Source: an uncultured Mycoplasma sp. (GTDB taxonomy: Bacteria > Bacillota_I > Bacilli_A > Mycoplasmatales > Metamycoplasmataceae). Taken from it: a stretch of 64,000 bases of DNA. The DNA lies in assembly GCA_947039505.1 (NCBI GenBank), contig CAMQYZ010000002.1, forward strand, positions 62,001 through 126,000, read 5' to 3'. The translations under genes and the position numbers were made by a program. The notes under the pieces were generated by a model. That model had not been told where the DNA came from, made no database searches, and saw only the letters and a program-made list of their open reading frames with translations. Shown in pieces: positions 40,152 to 50,718 of this stretch; the stretch's first letter is position 1, and the number at the start of each line of letters is the position of its first letter.

Positions 40152-41654
40152 ATGAATTTTATAAAAACATATTTTAAATTTGATGATAGAAAAGCAACTT
40201 TTAAAAAAGAAATAATTGGTGGGATCTCTACATTTTTGGCAATGGCATATATCTTGGCAGTTAACCCATCTTTGGTTGGCGACAGTTTAATGGTTCCAGG
40301 ATCTACTGAAACCGCAGCTAATCTTTCAGGTGGTCTCTTTTTAGCAACAGCTATTTCTGCATTTTTTGCAACTATGCTTATGGGATTATGAGCCAACATC
40401 CCTATTGGTTTGGCTCCTGGGATGGGGTTAAATGCATTTTTTGCATATACAGTTTCCCAGTCTGTGGGATTTAATGGTGCCCTAACTGTAACTATTCTTT
40501 CAGGATTTCTTTATTTCTTGATAGTTGTGACACCAGCACGAGATTTTATTACCAAAAAAATACCCGCAAACTTAAAGCTTGCAATCGGAGCAGCTTTAGG
40601 TTTTTTTATTGCATATTTAGGAATGCAAAGTTCTGGAATTATTCAATCAGACAATAACACACTTACTACTTTGGGAGATTTTAGTAATGGATTAGTAATC
40701 TTAGCAATATCTATGTTATTTTTAGGTTTAGTTCTACATTATTTAAAGATTCCTGGTGGAATTTTAATTACTATGATGATTGGTGCCATTATATTAATTA
40801 TTTTATTACAAACAGGCGCTATTGCCAATGTTGATAAAAACCATTCATTATTAGGTAGTTATGAAGACTTTGGAACTTTTAAACAAGTAGCACAAGGTGG
40901 ATGACTTGGATTTGGAGATATAAATGTTTGAAAATCACCCATGACATATTTGGGTATTTTCTCATTTGTATATTTAGATTTTTTTGATACAACAGGAACT
41001 TTAATGTCTTTGAACCGAATGATTAAACTAGATAAAACAGATCAAAATTGAATGAACAAAGCCAATAAGGTAGATGCTATTGGAACTGTAGTCGGAGCAG
41101 CTATTGGTGCGACTACTGTCACGTCTTTTGTTGAATCAACTGTCGGAGTATCTGCTGGAGCAAAAACAGGATTTTCAGCAATAATAACATCACTAATGTT
41201 TGGGTTGTCAATTGCTATATGGCCGATTCTTCAAGTTTTTATGCCTGTCCCTATTGTTACTGGCGAGACAATGACTTTTTATCAACCAATCATTGGACCT
41301 ATTTTAATTATTGTTGGTACTTTAATGATTTCACAACTTAAACACTTCGAATGAGAAATTACCATCGATATTCCAATGTTGTTTTTAACTATTATGTTTA
41401 TGATGTTAACAAATTCAATTGCTGAAGGAATGGCAGCAGGAGCAATCACATTTTTAGTCATGAATTTTTTCGCTGGATTAATTCAAAAAATAACTAAAAG
41501 GAAGAAGGTGGTGGAAACCATGGAAATTCAATTTAGTACCTCCTCTCCTCCTATTAAATCTCGAGAGTTTAATTATTGAAAAAGAATTAATTGAGTTATT
41601 GTCTTCATTGCTTTATTCTCAATAACATTTATCATTATTGGCATCTTTATTTAA
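40152..41654 (+). CDS. NCS2-family purine permease (guanine/hypoxanthine type)
   Basis: 500 aa with about 12 hydrophobic helices. AzgA/PbuG-like signatures include EIIGGISTFLAMAYILAVNP near the N-terminus, LAPGMGLNAFFAYTV, TTGTLMSLNRM, and TSFVESTVGVSAGAKTG. It imports purine bases with protons or sodium; mollicutes depend on this because they cannot make purines. AAAGGAAAT precedes ATG. The structured leader and terminator upstream point to control by a small molecule. Ends at a strong terminator. Confidence 0.9.
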
Positions 41655-41655
41655 A

Positions 41656-41689
41656 AAAAACAACTTCTTCATTATAAGGAGTTGTTTTT
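41656..41689 (+). terminator. Intrinsic terminator after the purine permease
   Basis: A 14-bp stem AAAAACAACTTCTT/AAGGAGTTGTTTTT with one U-G pair and loop CATTAT, followed by ATTTT. Confidence 0.85.
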
Positions 41690-41716
41690 ATTTTAAGTTA
41701 AGTATAATTAAATGAT

Positions 41717-42370
41717 ATGGATCAAGAATATGTTAATTTCATAAAATTACAATCAGAATTACCTTATTTCCAAAAAATGATGGACTTTTTAAAATTTGAA
41801 GTTTTACACAAAAAAATAATATATCCTAGTGAAATAAATAGATTTAAAGCATTTGAAGCAACACCTTTTAAGGAAATGAAAATTATTATCTTTGGACAAG
41901 ATCCATATCATTCAGAAGGCGTTGCTGATGGACTAGCATTTTCTACAAAATCATCTACAACACCAAAATCTTTAGTGAACATTTTTAAAGAATTAAAAAA
42001 TGAATATGATGATATTTGTATTAGTAAAAATGACTTAGAATCTTGAGCTAATCAAGGTGTACTTTTATTAAATACTTCATTATCTGTAGAAAAAGGAAAG
42101 CCTAATAGTCATGCAAAAATAGGTTGAAGTATTTTTGTCGAAAACTTCATTGAATATTTAAACCAAAATAAAGATTTCTTAATATTTATTTTGTGAGGAA
42201 ATGAAGCGAAAAAGCTGAAGTCCTTAATTGCAAATAAGTTTCATATACTAGAATCAGTTCATCCTTCTCCGCTTAGTTTTTATAAAGGATTTTTAGGAAA
42301 TAATCATTTCAAAAAAGCAAATGAAATAATTTTAAAAAATAATCATAAAACCATTAATTGGAATTTATAA
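41717..42370 (+). CDS. ung: Uracil-DNA glycosylase
   Basis: Removes uracil from DNA. 217 aa, family 1: water-activating GQDPYH in IIFGQDPYHSEGVADGLAFS, LLLNTSLSVEKGKPNSH, and the HPSPLS loop in ESVHPSPLSFYKGF. Several Trp are TGA. TATAAT (41703-41708) lies 8 bases before ATG and no Shine-Dalgarno is seen, so a leaderless mRNA is likely. Confidence 0.96.
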
Positions 42371-42398
42371 AAAATGTGGGTATTTTTCTACAAAATAG

Positions 42399-42475
42399 TA
42401 TAATTAGTAAGCAATGTAGATTGCCCTAGCGTGAAAGTGGAAGGATTTTAATTAATCCGTCTGACCACGATAGAT
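42399..42475 (+). promoter_or_regulatory. rplK-rplA promoter and L1-type autoregulatory leader
   Basis: TATAAT at 42399-42404 starts a 90-nt leader. Within it, stem GTGG (42437-42440) pairs with CCAC (42465-42468), and inner GGATT pairs with AATCC, with asymmetric loops AAG and GTCTGA. This resembles the L1-binding site on 23S rRNA that L1 uses to repress its own operon. Shine-Dalgarno AAGGAG follows before rplK. Confidence 0.6.
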
Positions 42476-42504
42476 CAGAATAAAGAAAATTAAGGAGCAC
42501 AACT

Positions 42505-43092
42505 ATGGCTAAAAAAATAGTTCGTATTGCTAAATTGGAATTTAATGCTGGTCAAGCTAAACCTGGACCTGAATTAGCGGGACTTGGAATAGTAATGCCA
42601 GAATTTACAAGACAATTTAACGATGAAACAAAAGAAAGAGGGAACGAACCAGTTCCTGTTGAAATTACAATTTATAGTGATAAATCATTTACATTTAAAT
42701 TGTTTTCATCACCAGCAGCATATAAATTATTACAAGCTGCAGGTATATCAAAAGGTAGTGCTAATTCTAAAACAACAATTGTTGGTAAAATTACAAAACA
42801 ACAATTAGAGGAAATTGCTGCATATAAATTAGTTGATTTAAATACAAATGATTTAGCACAAGGAATGAAGATAATTGCAGGAACTGCTAAAAATATGGGA
42901 ATTGCTATAGAAGGTTTTGATAATGTTGAACAAATGTTAGCAGATGCTAAAAAAGCAACAGTTGCAGAAGCAAAATCAAATATAGAACAAATTAAATTTG
43001 AAGCTGAAGCTGCTGCTGCAGCAGAAAATGCAAATGTTTCTGCAGAAGTTGAAGTTATTGGTAAAAAAGATGAAACTGAAGGTGATAAATAA
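42505..43092 (+). CDS. rplK: 50S ribosomal protein L11 with C-terminal extension
   Basis: 195 aa; standard L11 is about 141. The body is canonical (LEFNAGQAKPGPELAGLGI, FKLFSSPAAYKLLQAAGISKGS, LNTNDLAQGMKIIAGTAKNMGI). About 50 further residues form a charged Ala/Glu-rich helix (AEAKSNIEQIKFEAEAAAAAEN) ending in GKKDETEGDK. The stop overlaps the rplA start by one base. The extension is in frame and not caused by a missed stop. Confidence 0.95.
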   Translation: MAKKIVRIAKLEFNAGQAKPGPELAGLGIVMPEFTRQFNDETKERGNEPVPVEITIYSDKSFTFKLFSSPAAYKLLQAAGISKGSANSKTTIVGKITKQQLEEIAAYKLVDLNTNDLAQGMKIIAGTAKNMGIAIEGFDNVEQMLADAKKATVAEAKSNIEQIKFEAEAAAAAENANVSAEVEVIGKKDETEGDK

Positions 43093-43787
43093 TGGCTAAA
43101 CATATAAGTAAAAATATTAAAAAATCATTAGAACAATTTGATCAAACAAAAGAATATTCTTTGAAAGAAGCTATTGAAATTATCAAGAAAGTTTCTTATG
43201 TTAAATTTGATGCATCGATTGATTTAGCTTTTAACTTAAATCTTGATACAAGAAAAGCAGAGCAACAATTAAGAGGTTCTATTTTATTACCACATGGTAC
43301 AGGAAAAACAATTCGTGTATTAGTGGCATCAGATGATCCAAAAAATCAAGAAGCTTCTAAAAAAGCAGGGGCAGACATTGTTGCTTCAGGTTTAGAATTA
43401 GAAGAAATCTTGAAAAAAGGTGTATTTGAATTTGATGTTATGGTTGCAGAGCCTAAAATGATGATTACACTTGGTAAATATGGTAAAGTATTGGGTCCTA
43501 AGGGATTAATGCCTAATCCAAAAACAGGTACAGTTACTCCAGATCCTGCAAAAGCGGTTGAAGAACTTAAAAAAGGTAAAGCAAATTATCGTGCTGACAA
43601 AGCAGGAATTGTACATTCATTAATTGGAAAAGTTTCTATGGAAACAAGTTCACTTGTTGAAAATTGTGAAACAGTTATTTCTCTAATTAAAAAATTAAAA
43701 CCAGCTACTATTAAGGGACAATATTTAATTAACTTAACAATTTCTTCTACAATGGGACCTTCAATTACAATTAAGCAAAATTCTTAA
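43092..43787 (+). CDS. rplA: 50S ribosomal protein L1
   Basis: 231 aa. Canonical L1: SLKEAIEIIKKVSYVKFDASIDLAFNLNLDTRKAEQQLRG, LGPKGLMPNPKTGTVTPD, and STMGPSITI at the end. Binds the mobile L1 stalk of 23S rRNA and probably represses this operon through the leader described above. Coupled to rplK by TAATG. Confidence 0.97.
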   Translation: MAKHISKNIKKSLEQFDQTKEYSLKEAIEIIKKVSYVKFDASIDLAFNLNLDTRKAEQQLRGSILLPHGTGKTIRVLVASDDPKNQEASKKAGADIVASGLELEEILKKGVFEFDVMVAEPKMMITLGKYGKVLGPKGLMPNPKTGTVTPDPAKAVEELKKGKANYRADKAGIVHSLIGKVSMETSSLVENCETVISLIKKLKPATIKGQYLINLTISSTMGPSITIKQNS

Positions 43788-43801
43788 TTATTATTTAAAA
43801 T

Positions 43802-44944
43802 ATGAAAAAAGTATTAATAATTAGTTTGAGTGCTCATAACACTTTAGGTGGAACACAAAACTATAACGCCAAACTTATTCATTTATTGCAAACAGAAAAC
43901 TTCAAAGTCACAGAATACAATTGTAATGTTGTTTTGGATAAAGTAAATGGAGATATCATTGAAAATGTAGAAATGATTACTAATTCTTCTATTACAAAAA
44001 CTTCATCTTTTAGACCTTTGGAATTAATAAGATATATGAAACAAGTTGATACAGCTGATTTTGAATTATCTTCATTAGTGAAAAAAAATGACTATGATTT
44101 AATTATTGATTCTCGTCAATATCCTTATTTACATAAAAAGAAATATGGTAGAGAGTTTGTGAAGGATTCTAATTGTGTTTGAGTCCAACATTTTTGTCCA
44201 GGAATTTTTTCTGGTGAGTATATTACTAACCAATTTTTCACTATTTTTACAAAATTATATATGAATGGAAAAAGAAATGTTCTTTATGCGCACAAAAATA
44301 TTGTGCTTTTTGATAAGTATAATGCTCTAAAATTAACACCCTCTAGAATTAAGGATAAAAACGTTCATTTAGTACCTTTATCGCACAAAATAAATGATGG
44401 TATTGAAAACAAAAATATTGATTTTGTTGATCGCAAAGTTCCTATAGCTTATATTGGCAGAATTATTCAATTTCAAAAAAATATTAATTTTTTATTTAAG
44501 GCTTCTGAAAAAATTAATACCAAAATTAATGTTTGAGGTAATGGAGATGATAAAGTAATTAAAAAAATTAGTAAAAGAATGACTTACAACGGATTTATTG
44601 AACAAAATAAAATAGATCTTGTTTTAAAAGATTTAAAATTTTTAATTTTGCCATCAAAATTTGAAGGATTTCCTTTCATTTTGGTTCAGGCAATCATGAA
44701 TGGTGTCATTCCTATTGTTATTGACACATTTCCATCAGCAAAATATTTAACTAAGTTTGGTTTCTTGTTAAATTCATCAATTAATGTAAAAAACTTTGCT
44801 GATGAAATAAATGAAATTTTAAATTTGGATGAAAAATACTTAATTGAATTATCAAACAAAAACATTCAGTTTGGAAGAAAATATTTATCTGATGATAAGT
44901 TTATGGAATCTTGAAAAAAAATTATTAAGCAACATACAAAATAA
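43802..44944 (+). CDS. Glycosyltransferase, GT4-like
   Basis: 380 aa, GT-B fold. N-terminal LIISLSAHNTLGGTQNYNAKLIHLL is a typical acceptor domain; the C-terminal donor domain has IAYIGRIIQFQKNINFLFKA, NVWGNGDD and the EGFPFILVQAIMNGVIPIV segment with the conserved Glu. Possibly makes a glycolipid or surface glycan; sugar and acceptor cannot be told. Several TGA codons are Trp. It follows rplA by 14 bases without a clear Shine-Dalgarno and is convergent with thiI. Confidence 0.8.
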
Positions 44945-44946
44945 AA

Positions 44947-46089
44947 TTATTTAAAATATTTAATTTCAATTTTTTCTAAAAGTCCTTGCTCTTCCATTGC
45001 TATTAAGTGAGATAATTCTTGCTCTAGATTTTCAGCAATTTTAGTGCTAGGTTTAGTTGCTGGGTTAGCGGGAGCAAATAATTCACATGCCTCACTAGCT
45101 TTTATTATTGAGGTATTATAGGTATTGATAGCAATACCTTTTTTAATAATTTCTAGTTTATCATAAGTTAGTAAAGGTCTATATACAGGAAATGCTGCTT
45201 GTGTTTGGACTACTGACATTGCTTCTAGGGTTTGAGAGGCTACTTGCCCTAAATTTTCACCATTACTAATGCCTAAGTAGTCATTTTCACTTGCTAATAT
45301 AGAAGCAATTCGATAAAAACTTCTTCTCATTAAAATAATTTTATAAGATTGTTTTGATGTCAAACCAATGTAATTCATTAAGTCAGTGTAATTAAAACTA
45401 TACAACTTAGAAGAACCTTGATATTTGGTGAGTGTAGTAATTATTTGATCAACTTTTTCCATAGTCTTAATGTCCGTGTGTGGCGGAGTTAAAAAAGATA
45501 AAAAATCAACTCTTACCCCACGCTTCATCATTTCAAAGGCAGCAACTGGCGAATCAATTCCTCCTGAAATTAAATGAATTACTCTTCCTGCAGTTCCTAC
45601 TGGCAAACCACCCAAACCAGGTATTTTGTTAGAAAATATATATGTATATTCCTTATGAACTTCAATATTAAATTCGTCATCAGGATTTTTAATTTGCACT
45701 TTATAATTTGTATTTTTCAATATAAATGAACCAAAATAGTTATTCATTTCTATTGACGACATTTCAAAATCTTTAAAACTTCTTCGCGAAATGCATTTAA
45801 AAGTTTTTGATTCAGGGTTAAATAATTTTTTTATTGTATTTTCAATATCAGCAACATTAGATTTACAAACATAAACACCTGAAAAAGAAGAAATTCCAAA
45901 AACATATTTTAAATTTTCCATAGTTTCCATTGAATAATTTAAATATATTCTATCAAAAGAAACAACCACGTCTTCTTCTTTGATGTTGCATGTTTTTTTA
46001 ATGTTTCTAGCCAAAGTTCTAATAAATGTCATTTTATTCTTACCCTTAAGAGAAAGTTCCCCATATCTAACTAAAATTTTGTTATACAT
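44947..46089 (-). CDS. thiI: tRNA 4-thiouridine synthase ThiI
   Basis: Adenylates and thiolates U8 of tRNA. 380 aa with an N-terminal ferredoxin-like/THUMP region (ILVRYGELSLKGKNK), PP-loop HLISGGIDSPVAAFEMMKRG, and the motif ISNGENLGQVASQTLEAM. The rhodanese domain of the E. coli protein is absent, as in other Firmicutes. One base separates it from ezrA upstream, and its GGAG lies in the end of that gene. Confidence 0.95.
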   Translation of the reverse strand: MYNKILVRYGELSLKGKNKMTFIRTLARNIKKTCNIKEEDVVVSFDRIYLNYSMETMENLKYVFGISSFSGVYVCKSNVADIENTIKKLFNPESKTFKCISRRSFKDFEMSSIEMNNYFGSFILKNTNYKVQIKNPDDEFNIEVHKEYTYIFSNKIPGLGGLPVGTAGRVIHLISGGIDSPVAAFEMMKRGVRVDFLSFLTPPHTDIKTMEKVDQIITTLTKYQGSSKLYSFNYTDLMNYIGLTSKQSYKIILMRRSFYRIASILASENDYLGISNGENLGQVASQTLEAMSVVQTQAAFPVYRPLLTYDKLEIIKKGIAINTYNTSIIKASEACELFAPANPATKPSTKIAENLEQELSHLIAMEEQGLLEKIEIKYFK

Positions 46090-46090
46090 A

Positions 46091-47770
46091 TTAATTTACT
46101 CCTTTGTCTAATGTTCCAATTATGTTGTCTAGTGCTCTTTGATAATTACCATCAAGATAAAAATTTTCTGATAAAATAATATTTTCATTTAATTTCAAAT
46201 CAGAAGATCTTTTTGGGGCCAACAAATTAACTACTTTTTTAAAGATTTTAGAAATTTCAATTTTTAAACCAACCGTTGAAACATAATCTATTAATAAAAC
46301 TAAAAGTTTTTGATATTCATTAACAATGTTTGGACTTTTTCCTTCGGGTGTATTTAAAATAATATTAATGATTTTTTGATAATTAGTTTCAATGATGATA
46401 TTTTTTTTATCTTCTTCCATATCCAAAAGAATATAATTATTTTTAACATATAAGTTCATGGTTCTTTTTAAAATTACTAATCTTTCAAATTTCAGTAAGT
46501 TAGATTCGCCTTCTAAATAGAATATTTCAATTTTTTTTATTAGTTCAACATACAAAGTATAAAAACCTTTTAATTGGTAAAACAAAGTTTTATATTTGAA
46601 TTGTTTCGATGAAAAACTAATATCAGAATTATCTTCCACTTTTGCAATTTTATCTATTCACAAATCAACTTCTATAAGATAAGTTGATAATTTTACAATT
46701 TCATTTTCAAGTTGTGAAAAATAAATTTTATCAATTTGATAAGCTTTCATAAATTCGGTTTTAATAGACATATATAATTTAGCTATATTTTTTTTGTGCT
46801 TTGATAAACTATCTTTGTACTTAATCATAAAAACATATGATTCAATTTCTCTATTTATCTCTCCATTTAAATTAGAAAATGATGTCAACATTTTGTTGCA
46901 CAGTTCTTTTGTGTTTAGTCAATTTTTTATTCCAAAAGTTCCAGTTAATGATTTATAGTCATTTTTTAAAGTGTTCATTTGAATATCAAATGTCATATAA
47001 GAAAATTCTGAACTAGTATTTTTTTTGGCTTGTTCAAATAAATTTTGAATTTTATCAAAATATTCAGGGATTTTTATGAAAACAAATTTTTCTAATTCTT
47101 CACTGTTGTTCGCAAATATGATTAATTCCAAAAAATCTTTTTTTATGTCGCCAAATTCTAATATAGCTTTTTCGATTTGGTTGGAAGTTATAAGATCATC
47201 TAATTCTTTAAGTTTAATTTCTATTGCTTGAAATTCATTTAAAATAATTGCACTTGATTTAGGATTACTTTCCTCAGAGATATTTTTAAAAATCTCATTT
47301 TTTAATTCTCTCAAACCATTTTTATATCCAGTTATTTCATTTCTCAAAACTTTGATGTGTCCTAAAACCAAACCTACTGTATCAAAAAAATTTCTAGAAA
47401 TTTGACTAATTTTCTTTTCATTTTCATTAATTTCTACATACAATTTATTGGATGCTAAAACTTGATATTTACTCAACATTTCTTTACCACGAACAGATTT
47501 TTCATAATTTGTTTTTTTAAGTTTATCAATTTCTCAAACCATAGTTGCTGCATCATCTTTAATTGTTTCGGTTTTTTCATTTTTAATTAAACTTAAAGCT
47601 CTTAATTCATTACTATAAACTTGATTCGTGCTAGGATTATTTTCTAATTTACGAGTTTCAAAGTAAGAATTTAATTTTCTTTTTGTTTTACTTACATATA
47701 AATGTAATGCTAGAATTACAAAAATTAAAAATAGAGGTATTAGCAAGTAAAAAAGTTCAAAGTATTTCAT
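46091..47770 (-). CDS. ezrA: EzrA-like septation ring regulator
   Basis: 559 aa. One N-terminal membrane helix (LFYLLIPLFLIFVILALHLYV) is followed by a long cytoplasmic chain of coiled-coil and spectrin-like helices with few Gly or Pro, the layout of EzrA, which tunes FtsZ ring position in Gram-positives. Sequence is too diverged for motif proof. The start at 47770 is chosen because TATAAT (47778-47783) ends 7 bases upstream. Its -35 region overlaps the inverted repeat of the divergent BMP gene. Several TGA read as Trp. Confidence 0.6.
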
Positions 47771-47801
47771 ATATGTAATTATATTAAATAATCTTTTAAT
47801 T

Positions 47802-47821
47802 TTGTTATATAAAAATAACAA
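47802..47821. promoter_or_regulatory. Inverted-repeat operator candidate, BMP gene 1 / ezrA
   Basis: TTGTTAT-N6-ATAACAA, 29 bp upstream of the TATAAT (47851-47856) of BMP gene 1 and over the -35 region of divergent ezrA. The same repeat is found upstream of BMP genes 2 and 4. Confidence 0.6.
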
Positions 47822-47890
47822 TAAATAATGTTTCTATATTAATTAGTATTTATAATACTACTAATTACAAAAATTAAATAAGGAGATTTG

Positions 47891-49204
47891 ATGAATTTTA
47901 TTGCAAAAAAATTATTAGGAGGATTCTCTTTGATAAGCATTATTCCAACTACACTTCTTTTGACATCATGTAATACAACCATAGAAGAACCCTTTGAAAG
48001 TGGAATCACACAAGATACAGAAAAATATTATGGTGAAAAAATTACTGAACAATCATTTGTCACTCCAGAAAAAGTTATGAGAAAAACAATGTTAATTACA
48101 GCAGGAGGATTGGTAAATGATAAATCCTTCAATCAGTCAGCATGAGAAGCCATGTTATTATATAAGGAACAAGCGGGAATTACAGATAAAGAAACGATTA
48201 CCTATAGAACAACAACCGAAGATGGAATGTTGGCTGCAATGTATGATCAAGCATTATCTGGAGGATATAAAACATGAGTTTTAACAGGATTTCAACAAGG
48301 TATTTTACTAGAATCATGATTTAAAGAATCCAATAATTTAGAAAAATTTAAAGAAGAAAAAATTGTAATTGTAGGAGTTGATTGAGATGGCTCATCATTT
48401 ATACCGGCAGGACAGTTTTTGGGATTAGGATTTAAAACCGAAGAACCATCTTGAGTGGTTGGTTATGCAGCTTCTCAATATTTATCAACTACTGATAAAC
48501 CATATCTTTCTTCGTTTGGTGGAGGAATATTTGATGGTGTAACTGATTTTAATAATGGCTTTTTACAAGGTATGTTAGATTGAAATACAGCTAATCCAGA
48601 TAAAAAAGTAAAATTCCATTCAGGAAACAAACAAGCAGATTCTATTAATTTATCAACAGGATTTGTTATAACTCCAGAATCTATTCAAGCTGTTGAAAGC
48701 ATTGTTGGTACGGGTGATGATGTTCCTCAAATTATTATGCCAGTATCGGGTTCATTAACTACAACAACAATAGATAACATTAATGATAAAAGAAGCGAAC
48801 AAATGATTATCGGAGTTGATTCTGATCAATCATTAGCTTTTCAAAACGATAAAGGAAAATTCTTTTCATCAGTTGAAAAGAAAGTGGCGGTAGGAGTTTA
48901 TAAGGCGTTGATACTTTTGGCTGGGATTCCATTAGATTATAAATATTGTGAAATTAATGATTTGGGATTTGAAGGTGGATTTGTAGAATATCAAACAAAC
49001 GCATTTGTAAAGTATGGATTTGATAAAGGATTGGTGGGATATTCTTCTTCAACTTTATCTGGACCTAATGTAGTTCAAGCAAATAAATTTTTAAGAGAAT
49101 CTTATGAACTTTTTAAAACTAGACCTCCTGTATTTGAAAATATGACGATTGCAGCCAATAATCAAAAAATACTTGATGATATAATTAAAAAAATAAATTT
49201 GTAA
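47891..49204 (+). CDS. BMP-family nucleoside-binding lipoprotein 1
   Basis: 437 aa. Signal and lipobox TLLLTSC (Cys near 28). The mature protein has the BMP/PnrA pattern: MLITAGGLVNDKSFNQS, VGVDWDGSSF, FLGLGFKTEEPSWVVGYAA, SSFGGGIFDGVTDFNNGFLQGM, and IGVDSDQS. Homologues bind purine nucleosides for an ABC importer. AAGGAG precedes ATG. Four paralogues in tandem precede the transporter. Long stretches are identical to copy 2. TGA codons give the expected Trp. Confidence 0.9.
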
Positions 49205-49234
49205 AAACATTGATAAATAGTGATGAGTTAATGT

Positions 49235-49254
49235 TTGTTATAAAAAAATAACAA
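49235..49254. promoter_or_regulatory. Inverted-repeat operator candidate, BMP gene 2
   Basis: TTGTTAT-N6-ATAACAA, identical arms to the copy at 47802, again 29 bp upstream of TATAAT (49284-49289). Confidence 0.6.
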
Positions 49255-49316
49255 TAAATATTAATGCTCTATAAATTAATATTTATAATACTAATTAAAT
49301 AAAAAAAGGAGAAGAT

Positions 49317-50630
49317 ATGAATTTTATTGCAAAAAAAATATTAGGAGGATTGTTGCTGGCAGGTATTGTTCCAGCTACATTACTTTTAACATCATGTAGT
49401 ACTAGCAGCGAGGAACCCTTTGATATAGGTATTTCAAAGGAAACTGAAAAATATTATGGTGAAAAGATTACTGAACAATCATTTGTCACTCCAGAAAAAG
49501 TTATGAGAAAAACAATGTTAATTACAGCAGGAGGATTGGTAAATGATAAATCCTTCAATCAATCTGTTTGAGAAGCTATGTTATTATATAAGGAGCAAGC
49601 GGGCATTATAGACAAAGAAACGATTACCTATAGAACTACAACAGATGACGTTATGTTGGCTTCCATGTATGATCAAGCATTATCTGGGGGATACAAAACG
49701 TGAGTTTTGACAAGCTTTCAACAAGGTCCATTATTTGAATCATGATTAAAGCAATCTGATAATCAAGCGAAATTTATAGCTTCTAAAGCAGTTGTTGTAG
49801 GAGTTGATTGAGATGGCTCATCATTTATGCCGGCAGGACAGTTTTTGGGATTAGGATTTAAAACCGAAGAACCATCATGAGTAGTTGGTTATGCAGCTTC
49901 TCAATATTTATCAACTACTGATAAACCATATCTTTCTTCGTTTGGTGGAGGAATATTTGATGGTGTAACTGATTTTAATAATGGCTTTTTACAAGGTATG
50001 TTAGATTGAAATACAGCTAATCCAGATAAAAAAGTAAAATTCCATTCAGGAAACAAACAAGCAAATTCTATTAATTTATCAACAGGTTTTTTAGTTACTC
50101 CTGAAGCCATGCAAACTGTTGAAGATATTGTTGGTACGGGTGTTGATGTTCCTCAAATTATTTTACCGGTATCAGGTTCATTAACTACAACAACAATAGA
50201 TAATATTAATGATAAAAGAAGTTCACAAATGATCATTGGAGTTGATGCTAATCAATCTTTAGCGTTTCCAAATGATAAAGGAAAATTCTTTTCATCAGTT
50301 GAAAAGAAAACTGCTGTAGCTGTTTATAAAGCAATAATACTTTTGGCAGGAATTCCATTAGATTATAATGTTTGTGAAATTAATGATTTGGGATTTGAAG
50401 GTGGATTTGTAGAACATCAAACAAACGCATTTGTAAAGTATGGATTTGATAAAGGATTAGTGGGATATTCTTCTTCAACTTTATCTGGACCTAATGTAGT
50501 TCAAGCAAATAAATTTTTAAGAGAATCTTATGAACTTTTTAAAACTAGACCTCCTGTATTTGAAAATATGACGATTGCAGCCAATAATCAAAAAATACTT
50601 GATGATATAATTAAAAAAATAAATTCATAA
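49317..50630 (+). CDS. BMP-family nucleoside-binding lipoprotein 2
   Basis: 437 aa, nearly the same as copy 1 over the C-terminal half (FVKYGFDKGLVGYSSS, KFLRESYELFKTR) and over ASQYLSTTDKPYLSSFGGG, but different between about residues 90 and 150 (DVMLASMYDQ, TSFQQGPLFES). This patchwork suggests gene conversion between copies. Lipobox LLLTSC. AAAGGAG precedes ATG, and it has its own promoter and inverted repeat, so it can be expressed apart from copy 1. Confidence 0.9.
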
Positions 50631-50718
50631 AAATAATTTTTTGTTTATAATGTTATTACTTAATTTATATTAAAAATTTAAATTAATATAATATTTAAAA
50701 ATATAACTAGGAGAAGAT

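Noticed and set aside
42672-43103. A 143-codon minus-strand ORF across rplK
   Set aside because: Antisense of the Ala/Glu-rich extension; composition explains its openness.
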